Below, piece by piece: positions 1-9,309 of a stretch of DNA of 64,000 nucleotides. Origin of the DNA: Planctobacterium marinum (lineage in GTDB: Bacteria > Pseudomonadota > Gammaproteobacteria > Enterobacterales > Alteromonadaceae); assembly GCF_020687805.1 (NCBI RefSeq), contig NZ_JAJEWQ010000006.1, positions 121,750 to 185,749 on the forward strand. The letters run 5' to 3'. Below the pieces are notes generated by a model. It did no database searches. It had not been told where the DNA came from and was given only the letters and a program-made list of their open reading frames with translations. Position 1 is the first letter of the stretch. Each line of letters begins with the position of its first letter. Position numbers and translations under genes: made by a program.

Positions 1-486
1 TTGGAAGTTGAGCTGGCTAAAGCACAGGCAACTGTGGTTGAACAGCAGGATTCAGTGTTGCGCGCCAAAGCGGAAGCAGAAAATGCCCGTCGCCGCGCAG
101 AAGGCGAAGTAGATAAAGCTAAGAAGTTCGCTTTAGAGCGTTTTGCCGGAGAGTTGTTACCTGTTATCGACAACCTGGAGCGCGCGTTACAGGCTTCTGA
201 TAATGCCAGTGACGAAATGAAGCCAATTTTGGAAGGTGTTGAACTTACCCACAAATCATTTGTGGCAACAGTGCAAAAATTTGGTTTGGAAGTTATCGAT
301 CCGCAAGGACAACCTTTTAATCCGGAACTGCATCAGGCTATGTCTATGCAGGAATCCGCGGACGTTGCACCAAATACAGTAATCGCTGTGATGCAGAAGG
401 GCTACCAGTTAAATGGTCGTCTGGTGAGACCGGCTATGGTAGCTGTTTCTCGCGCTGCTTCCGACGGTGTAAATACCGAAGCGTAA
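1..486 (+). CDS. grpE: GrpE nucleotide-exchange factor, 5' end cut by window
   Basis: GrpE is the cytosolic nucleotide-exchange factor that releases ADP from DnaK and resets the chaperone cycle. The 161 visible residues begin inside the long N-terminal coiled coil ([15 protein letters not shown]), followed by the GrpE core ([21 protein letters not shown]) and the C-terminal beta-wing ([19 protein letters not shown]). E. coli GrpE is 197 residues, so about 35-40 N-terminal residues and the true start lie before position 1; the TTG at base 1 is only the window edge. It is followed by dnaK 97 bases downstream in the classical grpE-dnaK-dnaJ order. Identity is very secure; the start is not visible. 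Confidence 0.96.
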   Translation: MEVELAKAQATVVEQQDSVLRAKAEAENARRRAEGEVDKAKKFALERFAGELLPVIDNLERALQASDNASDEMKPILEGVELTHKSFVATVQKFGLEVIDPQGQPFNPELHQAMSMQESADVAPNTVIAVMQKGYQLNGRLVRPAMVAVSRAASDGVNTEA

Positions 487-516
487 AAAAAATGCAAAAA
501 ACTGGGTTCGGCTTTG

Positions 517-543
517 TTGAAAAAACGCTGAGCAACCCTATTA
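517..543 (+). promoter_or_regulatory. Candidate sigma-32 heat-shock promoter of dnaK
   Basis: A -35-like TTGAAA (517-522) is followed after 13 bases by CCCTATTA (536-543). This resembles the RpoH consensus CTTGAAA-N11-16-CCCCATNT and ends 40 bases before the dnaK start. The placement suits an internal heat-shock promoter additional to any promoter upstream of grpE. One mismatch in the CCCC block keeps confidence moderate. Confidence 0.5.
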
Positions 544-583
544 AAAATACAGTTTTAAAGAATTTTAAGTTGGAGACATCCTG

Positions 584-2503
584 ATGGGTAAAATCATTGG
601 TATCGACCTGGGTACTACAAACTCATGTGTTGCAGTACTGGACGGTGACAAAGCAAAAGTTATTGAAAATGCGGAAGGGGATCGCACAACTCCCTCCATC
701 ATCGCTTATACACAAGATGGTGAAACCTTAGTTGGTCAGCCAGCTAAACGTCAGGCGGTGACAAACCCGAAAAATACCTTATTCGCTATCAAGCGTTTAA
801 TTGGTCGTCGTTTCGAAGATGCTGAGGTTCAGCGCGACATCGACATCATGCCTTATGAAATTGTTAAGGCTGATAACGGTGATGCATGGGTTGCAGCCAA
901 AGGCGAAAAGATGGCACCACCTCAGGTATCTGCTGAAGTGCTGAAGAAAATGAAGAAAACAGCAGAAGATTATCTGGGTGAGCCAGTAACTGGTGCGGTA
1001 ATCACTGTTCCTGCTTACTTCAACGATTCTCAGCGTCAGGCCACTAAAGATGCTGGTCGTATCGCAGGTTTAGAAGTTAAACGTATTATCAACGAGCCAA
1101 CTGCTGCGGCACTGGCTTATGGTATGGACAAGAAGAAAGGCGACAACATTGTTGCTGTTTATGACTTAGGTGGTGGTACCTTCGATATTTCAATCATCGA
1201 GATTGATGAAGTTGAAGGCGAGCACACTTTCGAAGTACTGGCCACAAACGGTGATACTCACTTAGGTGGTGAAGATTTCGATAACCGTGTTATCACTTAC
1301 CTGGTAGACGAGTTTAAGAAAGATCAGGGTATCGATCTGCGCAAAGATCCATTAGCGATGCAGCGTCTGAAAGAAGCGGGTGAAAAAGCCAAGATTGAAT
1401 TGTCTTCTGCGCAACAAACAGAAGTTAACTTGCCTTACATCACAGCTGATGCCTCTGGTCCTAAACACTTAGTTATCAAGGTAACACGTGCCAAGTTAGA
1501 GTCTTTAGTTGAAGACATGGTTAAGAAGTCTCTTGAGCCGGTTAAACAAGCTCTTGCGGATGCTGACCTGTCAGTTTCTGAGATTCACGACATCATACTG
1601 GTGGGTGGTCAGACACGTATGCCTCTGGTACAGAAATACGTAACTGAGTTCTTCGGCAAAGAAGCACGTAAGGACGTGAACCCGGATGAAGCGGTAGCCG
1701 TAGGTGCAGCGATTCAGGGCGGCGTACTAGCCGGTGAAGTAAAAGACGTATTGTTACTTGACGTAACGCCACTATCTCTGGGTATCGAAACTATGGGCGG
1801 CGTGATGACGCCACTGATTGAGAAAAACACCACGATTCCTACTAAGAAATCGCAAACGTTCTCAACCGCTGATGACAACCAGGCAGCAGTAACGGTACAC
1901 GTACTGCAGGGTGAGCGTAAGCAAGCTTCTGGTAATAAGTCTCTGGGTCAGTTTAACCTGGAAGGTATTCGTCCGGCACGTCGTGGTGAACCACAAATCG
2001 AAGTTACTTTCGATATCGATGCTGACGGTATCTTGCACGTATCTGCGAAAGATAAAGATACTGGCAAAGAGCAGAAGATCACTATCCAGGCTTCTTCTGG
2101 TCTGAGTGATGAAGAAGTGGAAAAAATGGTACGTGACGCCGAAGACAATGCGGCGGAAGATAAGAAGTTCGAAGAACTGGTATCGGCACGTAACCAGGCT
2201 GACGCTATGATTCACGGCACCAAGAAGCAGTTGGAAGAGTCTGGTGACGCGTTAAGTGCAGAAGACAAATCTGCGATTGAAACCGCACTTTCTGCGCTGG
2301 AAACAGCGGCAAAAGGCGAAGACAAAGCGGAAATCGAAGCCAAGACTCAGGAGCTAATCCAGGCGTCTGGCAAGCTGATGGAAGCCGCACAGACTGCGCA
2401 AGCGGCCGAAGCTGCTGCCGGTGAAGGTGCTAAGTCATCTGGTAAACCTCAGGACGATGTTGTTGACGCTGAGTTTGAAGAAGTTAAAGACGACAAAAAG
2501 TAA
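584..2503 (+). CDS. dnaK: Molecular chaperone DnaK (Hsp70)
   Basis: DnaK is the ATP-dependent Hsp70 chaperone that works with DnaJ and GrpE on unfolded proteins in the cytosol. The 639-residue product has the usual length. The N-terminal actin-fold ATPase shows the phosphate-1 motif [26 protein letters not shown] and [13 protein letters not shown]. The substrate-binding domain follows from about residue 390 and the helical lid occupies the C-terminus, ending in an acidic tail ([11 protein letters not shown]). The ATG at 584 has GGAG ten bases upstream. A sigma-32-like promoter lies just before it and dnaJ follows after 151 bases. No unusual features. Confidence 0.99.
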   Translation: MGKIIGIDLGTTNSCVAVLDGDKAKVIENAEGDRTTPSIIAYTQDGETLVGQPAKRQAVTNPKNTLFAIKRLIGRRFEDAEVQRDIDIMPYEIVKADNGDAWVAAKGEKMAPPQVSAEVLKKMKKTAEDYLGEPVTGAVITVPAYFNDSQRQATKDAGRIAGLEVKRIINEPTAAALAYGMDKKKGDNIVAVYDLGGGTFDISIIEIDEVEGEHTFEVLATNGDTHLGGEDFDNRVITYLVDEFKKDQGIDLRKDPLAMQRLKEAGEKAKIELSSAQQTEVNLPYITADASGPKHLVIKVTRAKLESLVEDMVKKSLEPVKQALADADLSVSEIHDIILVGGQTRMPLVQKYVTEFFGKEARKDVNPDEAVAVGAAIQGGVLAGEVKDVLLLDVTPLSLGIETMGGVMTPLIEKNTTIPTKKSQTFSTADDNQAAVTVHVLQGERKQASGNKSLGQFNLEGIRPARRGEPQIEVTFDIDADGILHVSAKDKDTGKEQKITIQASSGLSDEEVEKMVRDAEDNAAEDKKFEELVSARNQADAMIHGTKKQLEESGDALSAEDKSAIETALSALETAAKGEDKAEIEAKTQELIQASGKLMEAAQTAQAAEAAAGEGAKSSGKPQDDVVDAEFEEVKDDKK

Positions 2504-2546
2504 GAAAAAGACAGCATCAGAATTGTGATGCTGTTACTTGAAACAT

Positions 2547-2570
2547 GGGCGCACCTCAGACTGCGCCCTT
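2547..2570 (+). terminator. Hairpin in dnaK-dnaJ gap
   Basis: GGGCGCA (2547-2553) pairs with TGCGCCC (2562-2568) around an 8-base loop, followed by TTGTTTGTGTT. A second inverted repeat, ACAGCATCA/TGATGCTGT (2512-2520 and 2526-2534), lies just before it. Together they look like a partial terminator or mRNA-processing site that could lower dnaJ expression relative to dnaK. The U-tract is interrupted. Confidence 0.4.
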
Positions 2571-2654
2571 GTTTGTGTTAACAGGTTTACTATCTGAAAC
2601 GGAAATCTGTTCAAGATTTCTGAAGCAAGGTTAAAGACGGGACATATTATCTCC

Positions 2655-3779
2655 ATGTCAAAAAGAGATTATTACGAAGTACTCGGTGTCAGTAAAAGCG
2701 CCGAAGAACGCGAAATTAAGAAGGCATATAAGCGCCTGGCAATGAAATATCACCCTGACCGTACGTCGGGCGATAAAGAACTGGAAGAGAAGTTCAAAGA
2801 AATCCAGGAAGCTTATGAAATCCTGTGCGATAAAGACAAACGCGCTGCCTATGATCAGTTTGGTCATGCCGGTGTTGATCCTAATCGCGGGGCAGGAGCC
2901 GGTGCGGCTGACTTCGGTGATATTTTTGGCGATGTGTTTGGTGATATCTTCGGTGGTGGCCGTGGTGGCGGTCGTCGACGTGCCAGACAGGGCGCTGATT
3001 TGCGCTACAACCTGGAAATGTCGTTAGAAGATGCCGTCAGAGGTAAATCAGTCGAAATCAAGGTACCCACCCTGGTATCCTGTGATTCTTGCGACGGTTC
3101 AGGGGCTAAAAAAGGTACTTCACCGACAACCTGTCCCACCTGTCACGGTAACGGCCAGGTACAGATGCGTCAGGGCTTTTTTGCGGTTCAGCAAACCTGT
3201 CCTACCTGTTCCGGTAAAGGCAAAATCATTTCAGATCCCTGCCGCAAGTGTCATGGACATGGTCGCGTAGAAGAAACCAAAACCTTGTCGGTTAAGATTC
3301 CTGCAGGCGTGGATACGGGTGACAGAATTCGTCTTTCCGGTGAAGGTGAAGCCGGAGAAGCGGGTGCACCTCCTGGTGATTTATATGTTCAGGTAAATGT
3401 GCGCGATCATGAAATCTTTGTTCGCGACGAAAACAACCTGTACTGTGAAGTTCCGCTGAGCTTTACCATGGCAGCCTTAGGTGGCGAACTGGAAGTACCT
3501 ACTCTGGATGGTCAGGTTAAGTTGAAGATACCGGCGGAAACTCAAACTGGTAAAATGTTCCGGTTGCGTGGCAAAGGCGTTAAATCAGTACGTAGTGGCG
3601 CTGTGGGTGATTTGATGTGTAAGGTATTGGTGGAAACGCCGGTAAACCTGAATAGCCGTCAAATCGAGCTGTTAAAAGAATTTGATTCAACGATGGATTC
3701 CGAAAAGGAAAAGTATCGTCCAAAGGAAAAAGGCTTTTTCGACAGCGTTAAACAGTTTTTTGATGATCTGAAAGGCTAA
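2655..3779 (+). CDS. dnaJ: Chaperone protein DnaJ (Hsp40)
   Basis: DnaJ is the J-domain co-chaperone that delivers substrates to DnaK and stimulates its ATPase. The 374-residue product has full class A architecture. The J-domain carries the HPD tripeptide at residues 33-35, and a Gly/Phe-rich linker covers roughly 75-115. Four CxxCxGxG zinc repeats follow ([32 protein letters not shown], about residues 143-205), then the C-terminal peptide-binding domain. It closes the grpE-dnaK-dnaJ cluster and is followed by a strong terminator. The assignment is secure. Confidence 0.99.
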   Translation: MSKRDYYEVLGVSKSAEEREIKKAYKRLAMKYHPDRTSGDKELEEKFKEIQEAYEILCDKDKRAAYDQFGHAGVDPNRGAGAGAADFGDIFGDVFGDIFGGGRGGGRRRARQGADLRYNLEMSLEDAVRGKSVEIKVPTLVSCDSCDGSGAKKGTSPTTCPTCHGNGQVQMRQGFFAVQQTCPTCSGKGKIISDPCRKCHGHGRVEETKTLSVKIPAGVDTGDRIRLSGEGEAGEAGAPPGDLYVQVNVRDHEIFVRDENNLYCEVPLSFTMAALGGELEVPTLDGQVKLKIPAETQTGKMFRLRGKGVKSVRSGAVGDLMCKVLVETPVNLNSRQIELLKEFDSTMDSEKEKYRPKEKGFFDSVKQFFDDLKG

Positions 3780-3808
3780 AGACTAATCGAACCGGATTAA
3801 TGTTGAGA

Positions 3809-3837
3809 AAACCCTCTTTTTTGGAGGGTTTTTTGTT
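3809..3837 (+). terminator. Rho-independent terminator after dnaJ
   Basis: AAACCCTC (3809-3816) pairs with GAGGGTTT (3824-3831) and is followed by an uninterrupted run of T. It lies 30 bases after the dnaJ stop and ends the heat-shock operon. Confidence 0.9.
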
Positions 3838-3912
3838 TTCAGGCCTTTATTAACTGGCTTTTAACGTTTTTAATAAGGCATACCTTCCAAAAACTAATAC
3901 AACAGGTTAACT

Positions 3913-4380
3913 ATGAAAAAAATTATCGCGCTAATGCTCTCGTTTTCGCTACTTTCTTCAGTGGCAATTGCCGAAGAGGAAGCGGCTTCTGTTAAAGAAG
4001 CCCGTAACGCGCTTAAGTTCAGACAATCTTTATTTCAGCTGATTCGCAGCAACATGGGAGATTTAGGCGCCATGGCGAAGGGGGTTAAACCTTTTGATGC
4101 GGCGGTGATGGAAAAAAACGGCATGCGCTTGGAGCAATTAAGTTTAATGATTGCTGACTACCTGGCCACAGATACCAGAGAGCATAAACTGGAAACCGAT
4201 GCTTTAGACAAAATCTGGGAAGAGCCTGACAACTTCAACGAAAAAATTCAGGCGTTAACTACCGCTGCGCAACGATTACAGGCTGTTGCAAAAGCCGGAG
4301 ATGAATCCCAGTTTCGCTCCGCCATCGGTGGTGTTGGTAAAAGCTGTAAAGGCTGCCACGACGTGTTTAAGGCTGAGTAA
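3913..4380 (+). CDS. Cytochrome c' family periplasmic haem protein
   Basis: The 155-residue protein has a Sec signal peptide (MKKIIALMLSFSLLSSVAIA, cleavage near residue 20). A four-helix cytochrome c' body ends in the C-terminal haem-binding motif CKGCH (residues 146-150), the diagnostic position for this family. Cytochromes c' are high-spin periplasmic haem proteins that bind NO and CO; the physiological role here is not deducible. A cytochrome b561-type membrane protein lies nearby (5939-6619, opposite strand) and could be a redox partner, but a TetR/Rid pair separates them. The gene follows its own A/T-rich upstream region after the dnaJ terminator, so it appears monocistronic. Confidence 0.88.
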   Translation: MKKIIALMLSFSLLSSVAIAEEEAASVKEARNALKFRQSLFQLIRSNMGDLGAMAKGVKPFDAAVMEKNGMRLEQLSLMIADYLATDTREHKLETDALDKIWEEPDNFNEKIQALTTAAQRLQAVAKAGDESQFRSAIGGVGKSCKGCHDVFKAE

Positions 4381-4404
4381 GCAAATTATACCTAGGCTGA
4401 TTAG

Positions 4405-4431
4405 CTCAGGTTTTTCCAAATACCTGAGTTT
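4405..4431. terminator. Weak hairpin between convergent cytochrome c' and tetR
   Basis: CTCAGGT (4405-4411) pairs with ACCTGAG (4422-4428), followed on the plus strand by TTTG. It sits between two convergent genes and could end either transcript. The stem is only 7 bp and the U-tract is short. Confidence 0.35.
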
Positions 4432-4526
4432 GACAGCCATATTGATAATCAAACCTGAATTTACCGGCTCTGAATAGCAGTGAATAATGACCAAATGGCG
4501 TATGCGTTGTCAGCAGTAATCTGAGT

Positions 4527-5108
4527 TTATTTGAGTAATCCGCTTGCCAAGACTTCGAAGGCGTCTATTGCTCTGGGTAGAATTTCTTCAGGATTATCAC
4601 TGGCTGCCACCCATAGCGCTGCATTGAGTGCTGCGCCATTAAGTAGCCTCGAGATTGCTTCTACATCTACCGGTTTTAAATGGCCGGAATCAACCAAATT
4701 ACTAACGGTGTTAATCGTTGATTGCAGACAGCTACTTTGGCTTGGCCATTGCGATGGATCACCTAAAAATGCAGGGCCGTCTAGCAGAACGATTCGCTGA
4801 ACTTCAGGGACCATAGCCATTTCAATGTAGGCTTTACCTTCCGCCATCAGGCCTTCCCATGCACCATCAACCACAGTGGCTTTAGCCTTGGCTTTCGCAG
4901 CCATTTCAGAATCAATTTGCTCAACTACTGCAGCGAGTAGGCCGATTTTATCACCAAAGTTATGATATAGCGCTCCACGTGTTAACCCTACGCTGGACGT
5001 TAACTCGTCCATAGATGCAGCGGCAAACCCTTTTTCTGCAAAAGCCGCCCTGGCGGCTGAAATCATTTTGGCCCGATTTTCGACCATTTTCTCTAATCGT
5101 TTATTCAT
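4527..5108 (-). CDS. TetR/AcrR-family transcriptional regulator
   Basis: This 193-residue protein has an N-terminal TetR helix-turn-helix: ISAARAAFAEKGFAAASMDE, then SVGLTRGALYHNFGDKIGLL, the canonical recognition helix plus YHxFxxK signature. The C-terminal ligand-binding part resembles the TetR_C groups found beside small metabolic or efflux genes. I chose the ATG at 5108 because the reading frame upstream of it runs through the operator palindromes and is not protein-like. It is divergent from a Rid-family gene (5277-5672), and three inverted repeats occupy the shared intergenic region. It therefore probably represses both itself and the Rid gene. The inducer is unknown. Confidence 0.9.
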   Translation of the reverse strand: MNKRLEKMVENRAKMISAARAAFAEKGFAAASMDELTSSVGLTRGALYHNFGDKIGLLAAVVEQIDSEMAAKAKAKATVVDGAWEGLMAEGKAYIEMAMVPEVQRIVLLDGPAFLGDPSQWPSQSSCLQSTINTVSNLVDSGHLKPVDVEAISRLLNGAALNAALWVAASDNPEEILPRAIDAFEVLASGLLK

Positions 5109-5125
5109 TTTTTTACTAATCCATT

Positions 5126-5196
5126 CATATACGATATGTATGTGAAATTGACATACGGCGTGTATGTTAATTATATTCACATACGCTACGTATGTG
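5126..5196. promoter_or_regulatory. Triple palindromic operator between tetR and rid genes
   Basis: Three related palindromes built on CATACG/CGTATG half-sites lie in tandem. The first is imperfect, CATATAC-GAT-ATGTATG (5126-5142). The second is ACATAC-N5-GTATGT (5151-5167). The third is a perfect CACATACG-CTA-CGTATGTG (5178-5196). Centres are about 25 and 28 bp apart. They fill the promoter side of the divergent tetR, the expected place for TetR-family operators. Binding by this regulator is inferred. Confidence 0.7.
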
Positions 5197-5276
5197 AGGT
5201 TGAGAGTTACTCACTGACCACAGACTCTGTTGTAGTCAAACCTATATCGATTTATAAATATTTTGGAGATTTTGCA

Positions 5277-5672
5277 ATGTCAAAACGCAATGCTATTTAT
5301 CCTGCCGAATCTTACCGCCATGCACTTTATGATGCACATGGTTATTCAGCGGCAATAAAGTCAGGGGAATTACTTTTTGTATCCGGACAGGTAGGCAGCC
5401 ATGTTGACGGAAGCCCTGAGCCTGATTTTAAGAAACAAGTTGAGTTGGCGTTCGAAAACTTAAACAGTGTTTTAGCCTCGGCTGGATGTACGTTTGACGA
5501 CATCGTTGATGTTACAACTTTCCATACCGATCCGGAAAAGCAATTTCCTGACATTATGCAGGTGAAGGAAGAGATATTCCACTCTAAGCCTTATCCCAAC
5601 TGGACTGCCGTAGGGGTGACCTGGTTATCAGGATTTGACTTCGAAATTAAAGTGATTGCAAAAATTCCGTAA
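5277..5672 (+). CDS. Rid (YjgF/YER057c/UK114) family protein
   Basis: A 131-residue single-domain Rid protein. Family features include LLFVSGQVG near residue 40, the segment FENLNSVLASAGCTFDDIVDV, and a C-terminal TAVGVTWLSG strand. In RidA proper an arginine in this last region binds the substrate carboxylate; here the corresponding stretch reads PNWTAVGVTWL with no obvious Arg. It is therefore probably one of the Rid subfamilies without demonstrated imine deaminase activity. ATG 5277 has GGAG 8 bases upstream. It is divergent from a TetR regulator across a triple operator. The substrate is unknown. Confidence 0.85.
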   Translation: MSKRNAIYPAESYRHALYDAHGYSAAIKSGELLFVSGQVGSHVDGSPEPDFKKQVELAFENLNSVLASAGCTFDDIVDVTTFHTDPEKQFPDIMQVKEEIFHSKPYPNWTAVGVTWLSGFDFEIKVIAKIP

Positions 5673-5938
5673 AACCAACCTGAAAACGAGGCTCCTTTGT
5701 TCGTCACGGTATTGAGGTAGTCGTAAGTTTAATTAATTCTGAAGAGAACGTTTGTGGCATTCGGTGAGTTGAATTGTGGCCGGATAGGTTTCACAATCCC
5801 TCACATGAAATGCCATGAATGTACTTATGCGGCTAATACTGCCCTGATCTTAAACAGGAGACGGGTAGTTCACAAAGAGAATAAAGAGGACAATCTGTTG
5901 CACATTACTCGTTTTGCTTAGGTGATTCACACTGGCAA

Positions 5939-6619
5939 TCAATAATAGTCATCGAGGCTCGCCTCAGGCGCAAGGGTAATCAAAACATAAAAAATTGCTG
6001 CTGCTATCAACAGCATAACCAGTGCCAGCCACAATTTTGAAGACGCAATGCTTTGCTCTTCGTCAATCATTTTCTTGCCATTGATCATGGCCATGATCAG
6101 ATTATTTTTCCTGAACAATAAATAGTAGAAGGCGGCGGCAATGTGAATGGCGGCCGCAATCTGAATCAAAGTGAACAGGTTGTGGTGAGCCCAGTCAGCT
6201 AAGTCCTGATACTCAGCACTTAAAGCACTTCGCCAGGGGCCATCGGTAAAGATCTCGTCGCTGGTAAACAAACCACTAATGGCTTGCAGTAGCACTGCCA
6301 ACATCAACAATAACGCCATATAACCACCTAGTGGCGTATGTCCCGGACTATCCTGTTGTTGTCTGATTGAGCTAATCGCTTTAATTGGAGAAACAATAAA
6401 CTGTTTAAACAGGGCGTAACGGGTACCGAAAACACCCCACAAAATCCGAAACAGAATTAACCCCAGTACAAAATAACCGAGATAAAAATGCCAGGTGAGC
6501 CAATCATCCCCTTGCTCACCGGTAAACCATAGACCGGCTAAAGCTAAGACCAAAAGCCAATGAAACAGCCGAACCGGCAGGTCCCAAACCAGTAACGATT
6601 TTTTATTATTTGGATTCAT
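5939..6619 (-). CDS. Cytochrome b561-type integral membrane protein
   Basis: A 226-residue multi-helix membrane protein of the cytochrome b561 / Ni-hydrogenase b-type family. It begins with the characteristic VWDLPVRLFHWLLVLALAG (haem-ligand His in RLFHW), continues through TWHFYLGY and HTPLGGYMALLLML, and has a fourth helix with AAAIHIAAAFYYLLF. These histidines are the expected di-haem ligands. Such proteins carry electrons between quinol and periplasmic cytochromes, and the cytochrome c' at 3913 is a plausible partner. The ATG at 6619 with GGAAAGAG upstream is chosen; an in-frame extension to 6688 reads into a dispersed repeat and is rejected. Confidence 0.85.
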   Translation of the reverse strand: MNPNNKKSLLVWDLPVRLFHWLLVLALAGLWFTGEQGDDWLTWHFYLGYFVLGLILFRILWGVFGTRYALFKQFIVSPIKAISSIRQQQDSPGHTPLGGYMALLLMLAVLLQAISGLFTSDEIFTDGPWRSALSAEYQDLADWAHHNLFTLIQIAAAIHIAAAFYYLLFRKNNLIMAMINGKKMIDEEQSIASSKLWLALVMLLIAAAIFYVLITLAPEASLDDYY

Positions 6620-6630
6620 TCTCTTTCCAT

Positions 6631-6896
6631 ATACCAATCCCACTAAATATTTGACCAACTCAGTGGGAATTGAAACGCGTTTAGGCAAGGCAGATGTTTA
6701 CAGGTTTAGTGGTTCTAAATCAAGAGCATCTAACGTAGCATAAATGCGTTTCAAACCCATCTTCGACGTTGCTCAGAGCCGCGATCTCTTTGTTGCGTGA
6801 CGTTTGCAAGACCACCAGTATTACTTCAGTCACGCGCCTTGACCTCGCGGCTCTGAGACAAACGCTGAGTGATTAAATATTTAGTGGGATTGGTAT
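6631..6896. repeat. 266-bp fold-back element, MITE-like
   Basis: The element is bounded by a perfect 22-bp inverted repeat: a copy beginning ATACCAATCCCACTAAAT at 6631-6652 and its reverse complement at 6875-6896. Nested inside are CTCAGAGCCGCG (6772-6783) against CGCGGCTCTGAG (6846-6857) and GCGTGAC (6795-6801) against GTCACGC (6829-6835). No ORF is supported inside. It fills most of the 443-base gap between the b561 gene and dapB. The structure suggests a non-autonomous mobile repeat or a structured RNA; only one copy is in this window. Confidence 0.75.
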
Positions 6897-7062
6897 TACT
6901 TCCTCCCAGCGCCCAAGTCTAACGTATTTCTGTGGTTTTTTAACTTCGGTTAATGTCAGGTATTTTGATTGATATTATAGCCTTTTGTTCTCATGCATTT
7001 ATGGAAAATACAGCGCTAAAACGCTAGTATCGGCAGCAAATTATGTAGCAGAGAGTAAACCG

Positions 7063-7869
7063 GTGAGTCTGGTAAACAGTGGAATATTTGGTGCCAATGG
7101 GCGTATGGGCAGGGCGTTGATTGAAGCCCATTTGCAGGAACAAGATATCAACCTCAATTATGCACATGTCAGAGCGTCGTCAAAATGGCAGGGATTTGAT
7201 ATTGGCGAGTTGGCAGGCACAGCTAAGCAGGGCATATTAACGACTTCTGATAGCAGTCAATTACCCGTTGATGTGATGATAGACTTTACGCTGCCAGAAG
7301 CGCTGGCAGCGAATCTGGAATTATGTGTGGCACAGCAGCGTCCGGTTGTAGTCGGAACTACCGGACTTGATGAACAGCAAAAAACGTTGATTGCAGAAGC
7401 TGCGCAGTCAGTTCCAGTGGTATTTGCCGCGAATATGAGTATTGGCGTAAATCTGTTATTTAATCTGGTACGCCAGACCGCAAGGGTAATGGGGCAGACT
7501 GCTGATATCGAAATTTGGGAAGCTCATCATCGCTTTAAAAAAGACGCACCTTCAGGCACCGCTGTGGCGATTGGTGAAGTGATTGCAGACGAACTGGGGC
7601 GGGATTTAAACGAGTGCGCTGTCTATGGCCGTGAAGGCGACACAGGTGAACGTGATCCACAGACTATTGGCTTTGCCACCATCCGTGCCGGCGATATCGT
7701 CGGCGAGCATACCGCCATGTTTGCAGAGTTGGGTGAGCGTATAGAGTTGACCCACAGAGCGTCTAGTCGCTTAACCTTCGCCAAAGGTGCAGTCAGGGCT
7801 GCTAAGTGGCTTGTAAACCAGCCAGTTGGGCTTTATGACATGCAAGATGTTTTAGGCTTAAAAGGCTAA
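7063..7869 (+). CDS. dapB: 4-hydroxy-tetrahydrodipicolinate reductase
   Basis: DapB reduces 4-hydroxy-tetrahydrodipicolinate with NAD(P)H in the diaminopimelate/lysine pathway. The 268-residue product shows the Rossmann loop [26 protein letters not shown], the catalytic [15 protein letters not shown] (His-His and Lys), and the C-terminal [11 protein letters not shown] and [14 protein letters not shown] chose GTG 7063 (GAGAG seven bases upstream), which gives the usual length near 270. The reading frame is open further upstream to 6985, but that extension is not DapB-like. It precedes carAB, as in many gammaproteobacteria, though about 300 bases separate them. Confidence 0.95.
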   Translation: MSLVNSGIFGANGRMGRALIEAHLQEQDINLNYAHVRASSKWQGFDIGELAGTAKQGILTTSDSSQLPVDVMIDFTLPEALAANLELCVAQQRPVVVGTTGLDEQQKTLIAEAAQSVPVVFAANMSIGVNLLFNLVRQTARVMGQTADIEIWEAHHRFKKDAPSGTAVAIGEVIADELGRDLNECAVYGREGDTGERDPQTIGFATIRAGDIVGEHTAMFAELGERIELTHRASSRLTFAKGAVRAAKWLVNQPVGLYDMQDVLGLKG

Positions 7870-8060
7870 AACAAGCATGTTTATGAAATGTTAACTGGAA
7901 TTTTTGACCGTTTGGATAGGAAAACGTGTTAAAGGCCTTAAAAGGATAAAAAACCAAATTAAATATGGACCAATTTGCGATGTTGCTCTACAATACGCGG
8001 AATTTGCCATAAATTTAGGTTGAACCTAAGTTGTACTCAAAAAAATATCAGTTTAGCCAG

Positions 8061-8113
8061 AAAAACGGGATGTGAATAAGTTTAGTAATAAGCTTAGAAA
8101 CAGCCCGTTTTTT
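8061..8113 (+). promoter_or_regulatory. Terminator-like hairpin in carA leader
   Basis: AAAAACGGG (8061-8069) pairs with CCCGTTTTT (8104-8112), enclosing a second stem TAAGTTTA/TAAGCTTA (8077-8084 and 8089-8096), with a run of T at 8108-8113. It ends 53 bases before carA and 190 after dapB. It could be the distal dapB terminator or an attenuator in the carAB leader. The rest of the dapB-carA gap (7870-8166) is A/T-rich and holds no ORF I support. Confidence 0.5.
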
Positions 8114-8166
8114 ATGGGTGTTTGGCAGACTGGCTACGTTAATATTACCGCATTTGGGAGGTTATC

Positions 8167-9297
8167 TTGACGCATTCAGCGCTACTTGTACTTGCAGACG
8201 GCTCTGTCTTTAAAGGCACTGCATTTGGAGCCGAAGGTATTTCAGTTGGAGAAGTGGTATTTAACACTTCGATGACGGGATATCAGGAAATTCTTACTGA
8301 TCCCTCCTACGCGGAACAAATTGTCACTTTAACCTATCCACATATAGGTAACACAGGTGTCAATTCAGAAGACGAAGAATCTGAACAAATCTGGGCTAAG
8401 GGGCTTATCATTCGTGACTTGCCACTCGTTACCAGCAATTTCCGCAGCGAACAATCATTATCTGACTATTTAAAAGCGCGAAATGTATTGGGTATCGCGG
8501 ATATTGATACACGACGCCTGACCCGTATTCTGCGTGATAAAGGCGCACAAAACGGCTGTATTATCACCGGAGCAGATCTGGATGAAGCGAAGGCCTTAAA
8601 AATGGCTCAGGAATTCCCTGGCCTGAAGGGTATGGACCTGGCGAAAGTGGTTTCAGTTAAAGAAAAGTACGAGTGGAAAGAAGGCGTATGGGAGCTAGGG
8701 AAGGGGCATTCTGAGTTACAAGAAAACCCAGACTTTCACGTGGTTGCCTACGATTTCGGTGTAAAGCGTAATATTTTGCGTATGTTGGTAGCCCGAGGTT
8801 GTAAATTAACGGTAGTGCCAGCGCAAACTTCTGCTGAAGAAGTATTAGCGTTAAATCCAGACGGCGTATTTTTATCCAACGGTCCTGGTGACCCAGAGCC
8901 TTGTGATTATGCCATCAAAGCAATTCAACAAATTCTTGAGACTGATATTCCGGTGTTCGGTATTTGTTTAGGGCATCAGTTGTTAGGTTTAGCATCGGGT
9001 GCGACTACTGAGAAAATGAAATTCGGTCATCACGGCGCAAACCATCCGGTAAAAGACCACAAACGTGGTGTGGTCATGATCACCAGCCAGAATCACGGTT
9101 TTGCCATTTCAGAAAGTAACTTGCCTGATAATCTGGAAGTCACTCATACCTCTTTGTTTGATGGCTCAATGCAGGGTATTCATCGCAATGACAAAGCTGC
9201 CTTTGGTTTTCAGGGACACCCTGAAGCCAGCCCGGGACCTCATGACGCCGCGCCGTTATTCGACCACTTTATTGAACTCATGCAAGCACGTAAGTAA
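8167..9297 (+). CDS. carA: Carbamoyl-phosphate synthase small subunit (glutaminase)
   Basis: CarA hydrolyses glutamine and channels ammonia to CarB for carbamoyl phosphate, shared by pyrimidine and arginine synthesis. The 376-residue protein has the N-terminal CPSase domain ([19 protein letters not shown]) and a class I glutamine amidotransferase domain. That domain carries [14 protein letters not shown], the nucleophile Cys in [12 protein letters not shown] and the His/Glu pair in [10 protein letters not shown]. The start is TTG 8167 with GGGAG six bases upstream; E. coli carA also uses UUG, and no ATG fits. carB starts 12 bases after the stop. Confidence 0.98.
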   Translation: MTHSALLVLADGSVFKGTAFGAEGISVGEVVFNTSMTGYQEILTDPSYAEQIVTLTYPHIGNTGVNSEDEESEQIWAKGLIIRDLPLVTSNFRSEQSLSDYLKARNVLGIADIDTRRLTRILRDKGAQNGCIITGADLDEAKALKMAQEFPGLKGMDLAKVVSVKEKYEWKEGVWELGKGHSELQENPDFHVVAYDFGVKRNILRMLVARGCKLTVVPAQTSAEEVLALNPDGVFLSNGPGDPEPCDYAIKAIQQILETDIPVFGICLGHQLLGLASGATTEKMKFGHHGANHPVKDHKRGVVMITSQNHGFAISESNLPDNLEVTHTSLFDGSMQGIHRNDKAAFGFQGHPEASPGPHDAAPLFDHFIELMQARK

Positions 9298-9309
9298 CAG
9301 GATCTGACA

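Noticed and set aside
1862-2215. 117-residue antisense ORF within dnaK
   Set aside because: Lies wholly inside a highly conserved gene; the translation is low-complexity Phe/Leu/Arg-rich and has no RBS or family resemblance. Shadow of the dnaK codon pattern.
5136-5276. 47-residue N-terminal extension of the Rid protein
   Set aside because: Would be translated from the operator palindromes; ATG 5277 has a good RBS and fits the family length.
6620-6688. 23-residue N-terminal extension of the b561 protein
   Set aside because: The extension is encoded by the inverted-repeat arm of the fold-back element; the internal ATG at 6619 has an RBS and starts directly before the conserved WDLPVRLFHW motif.
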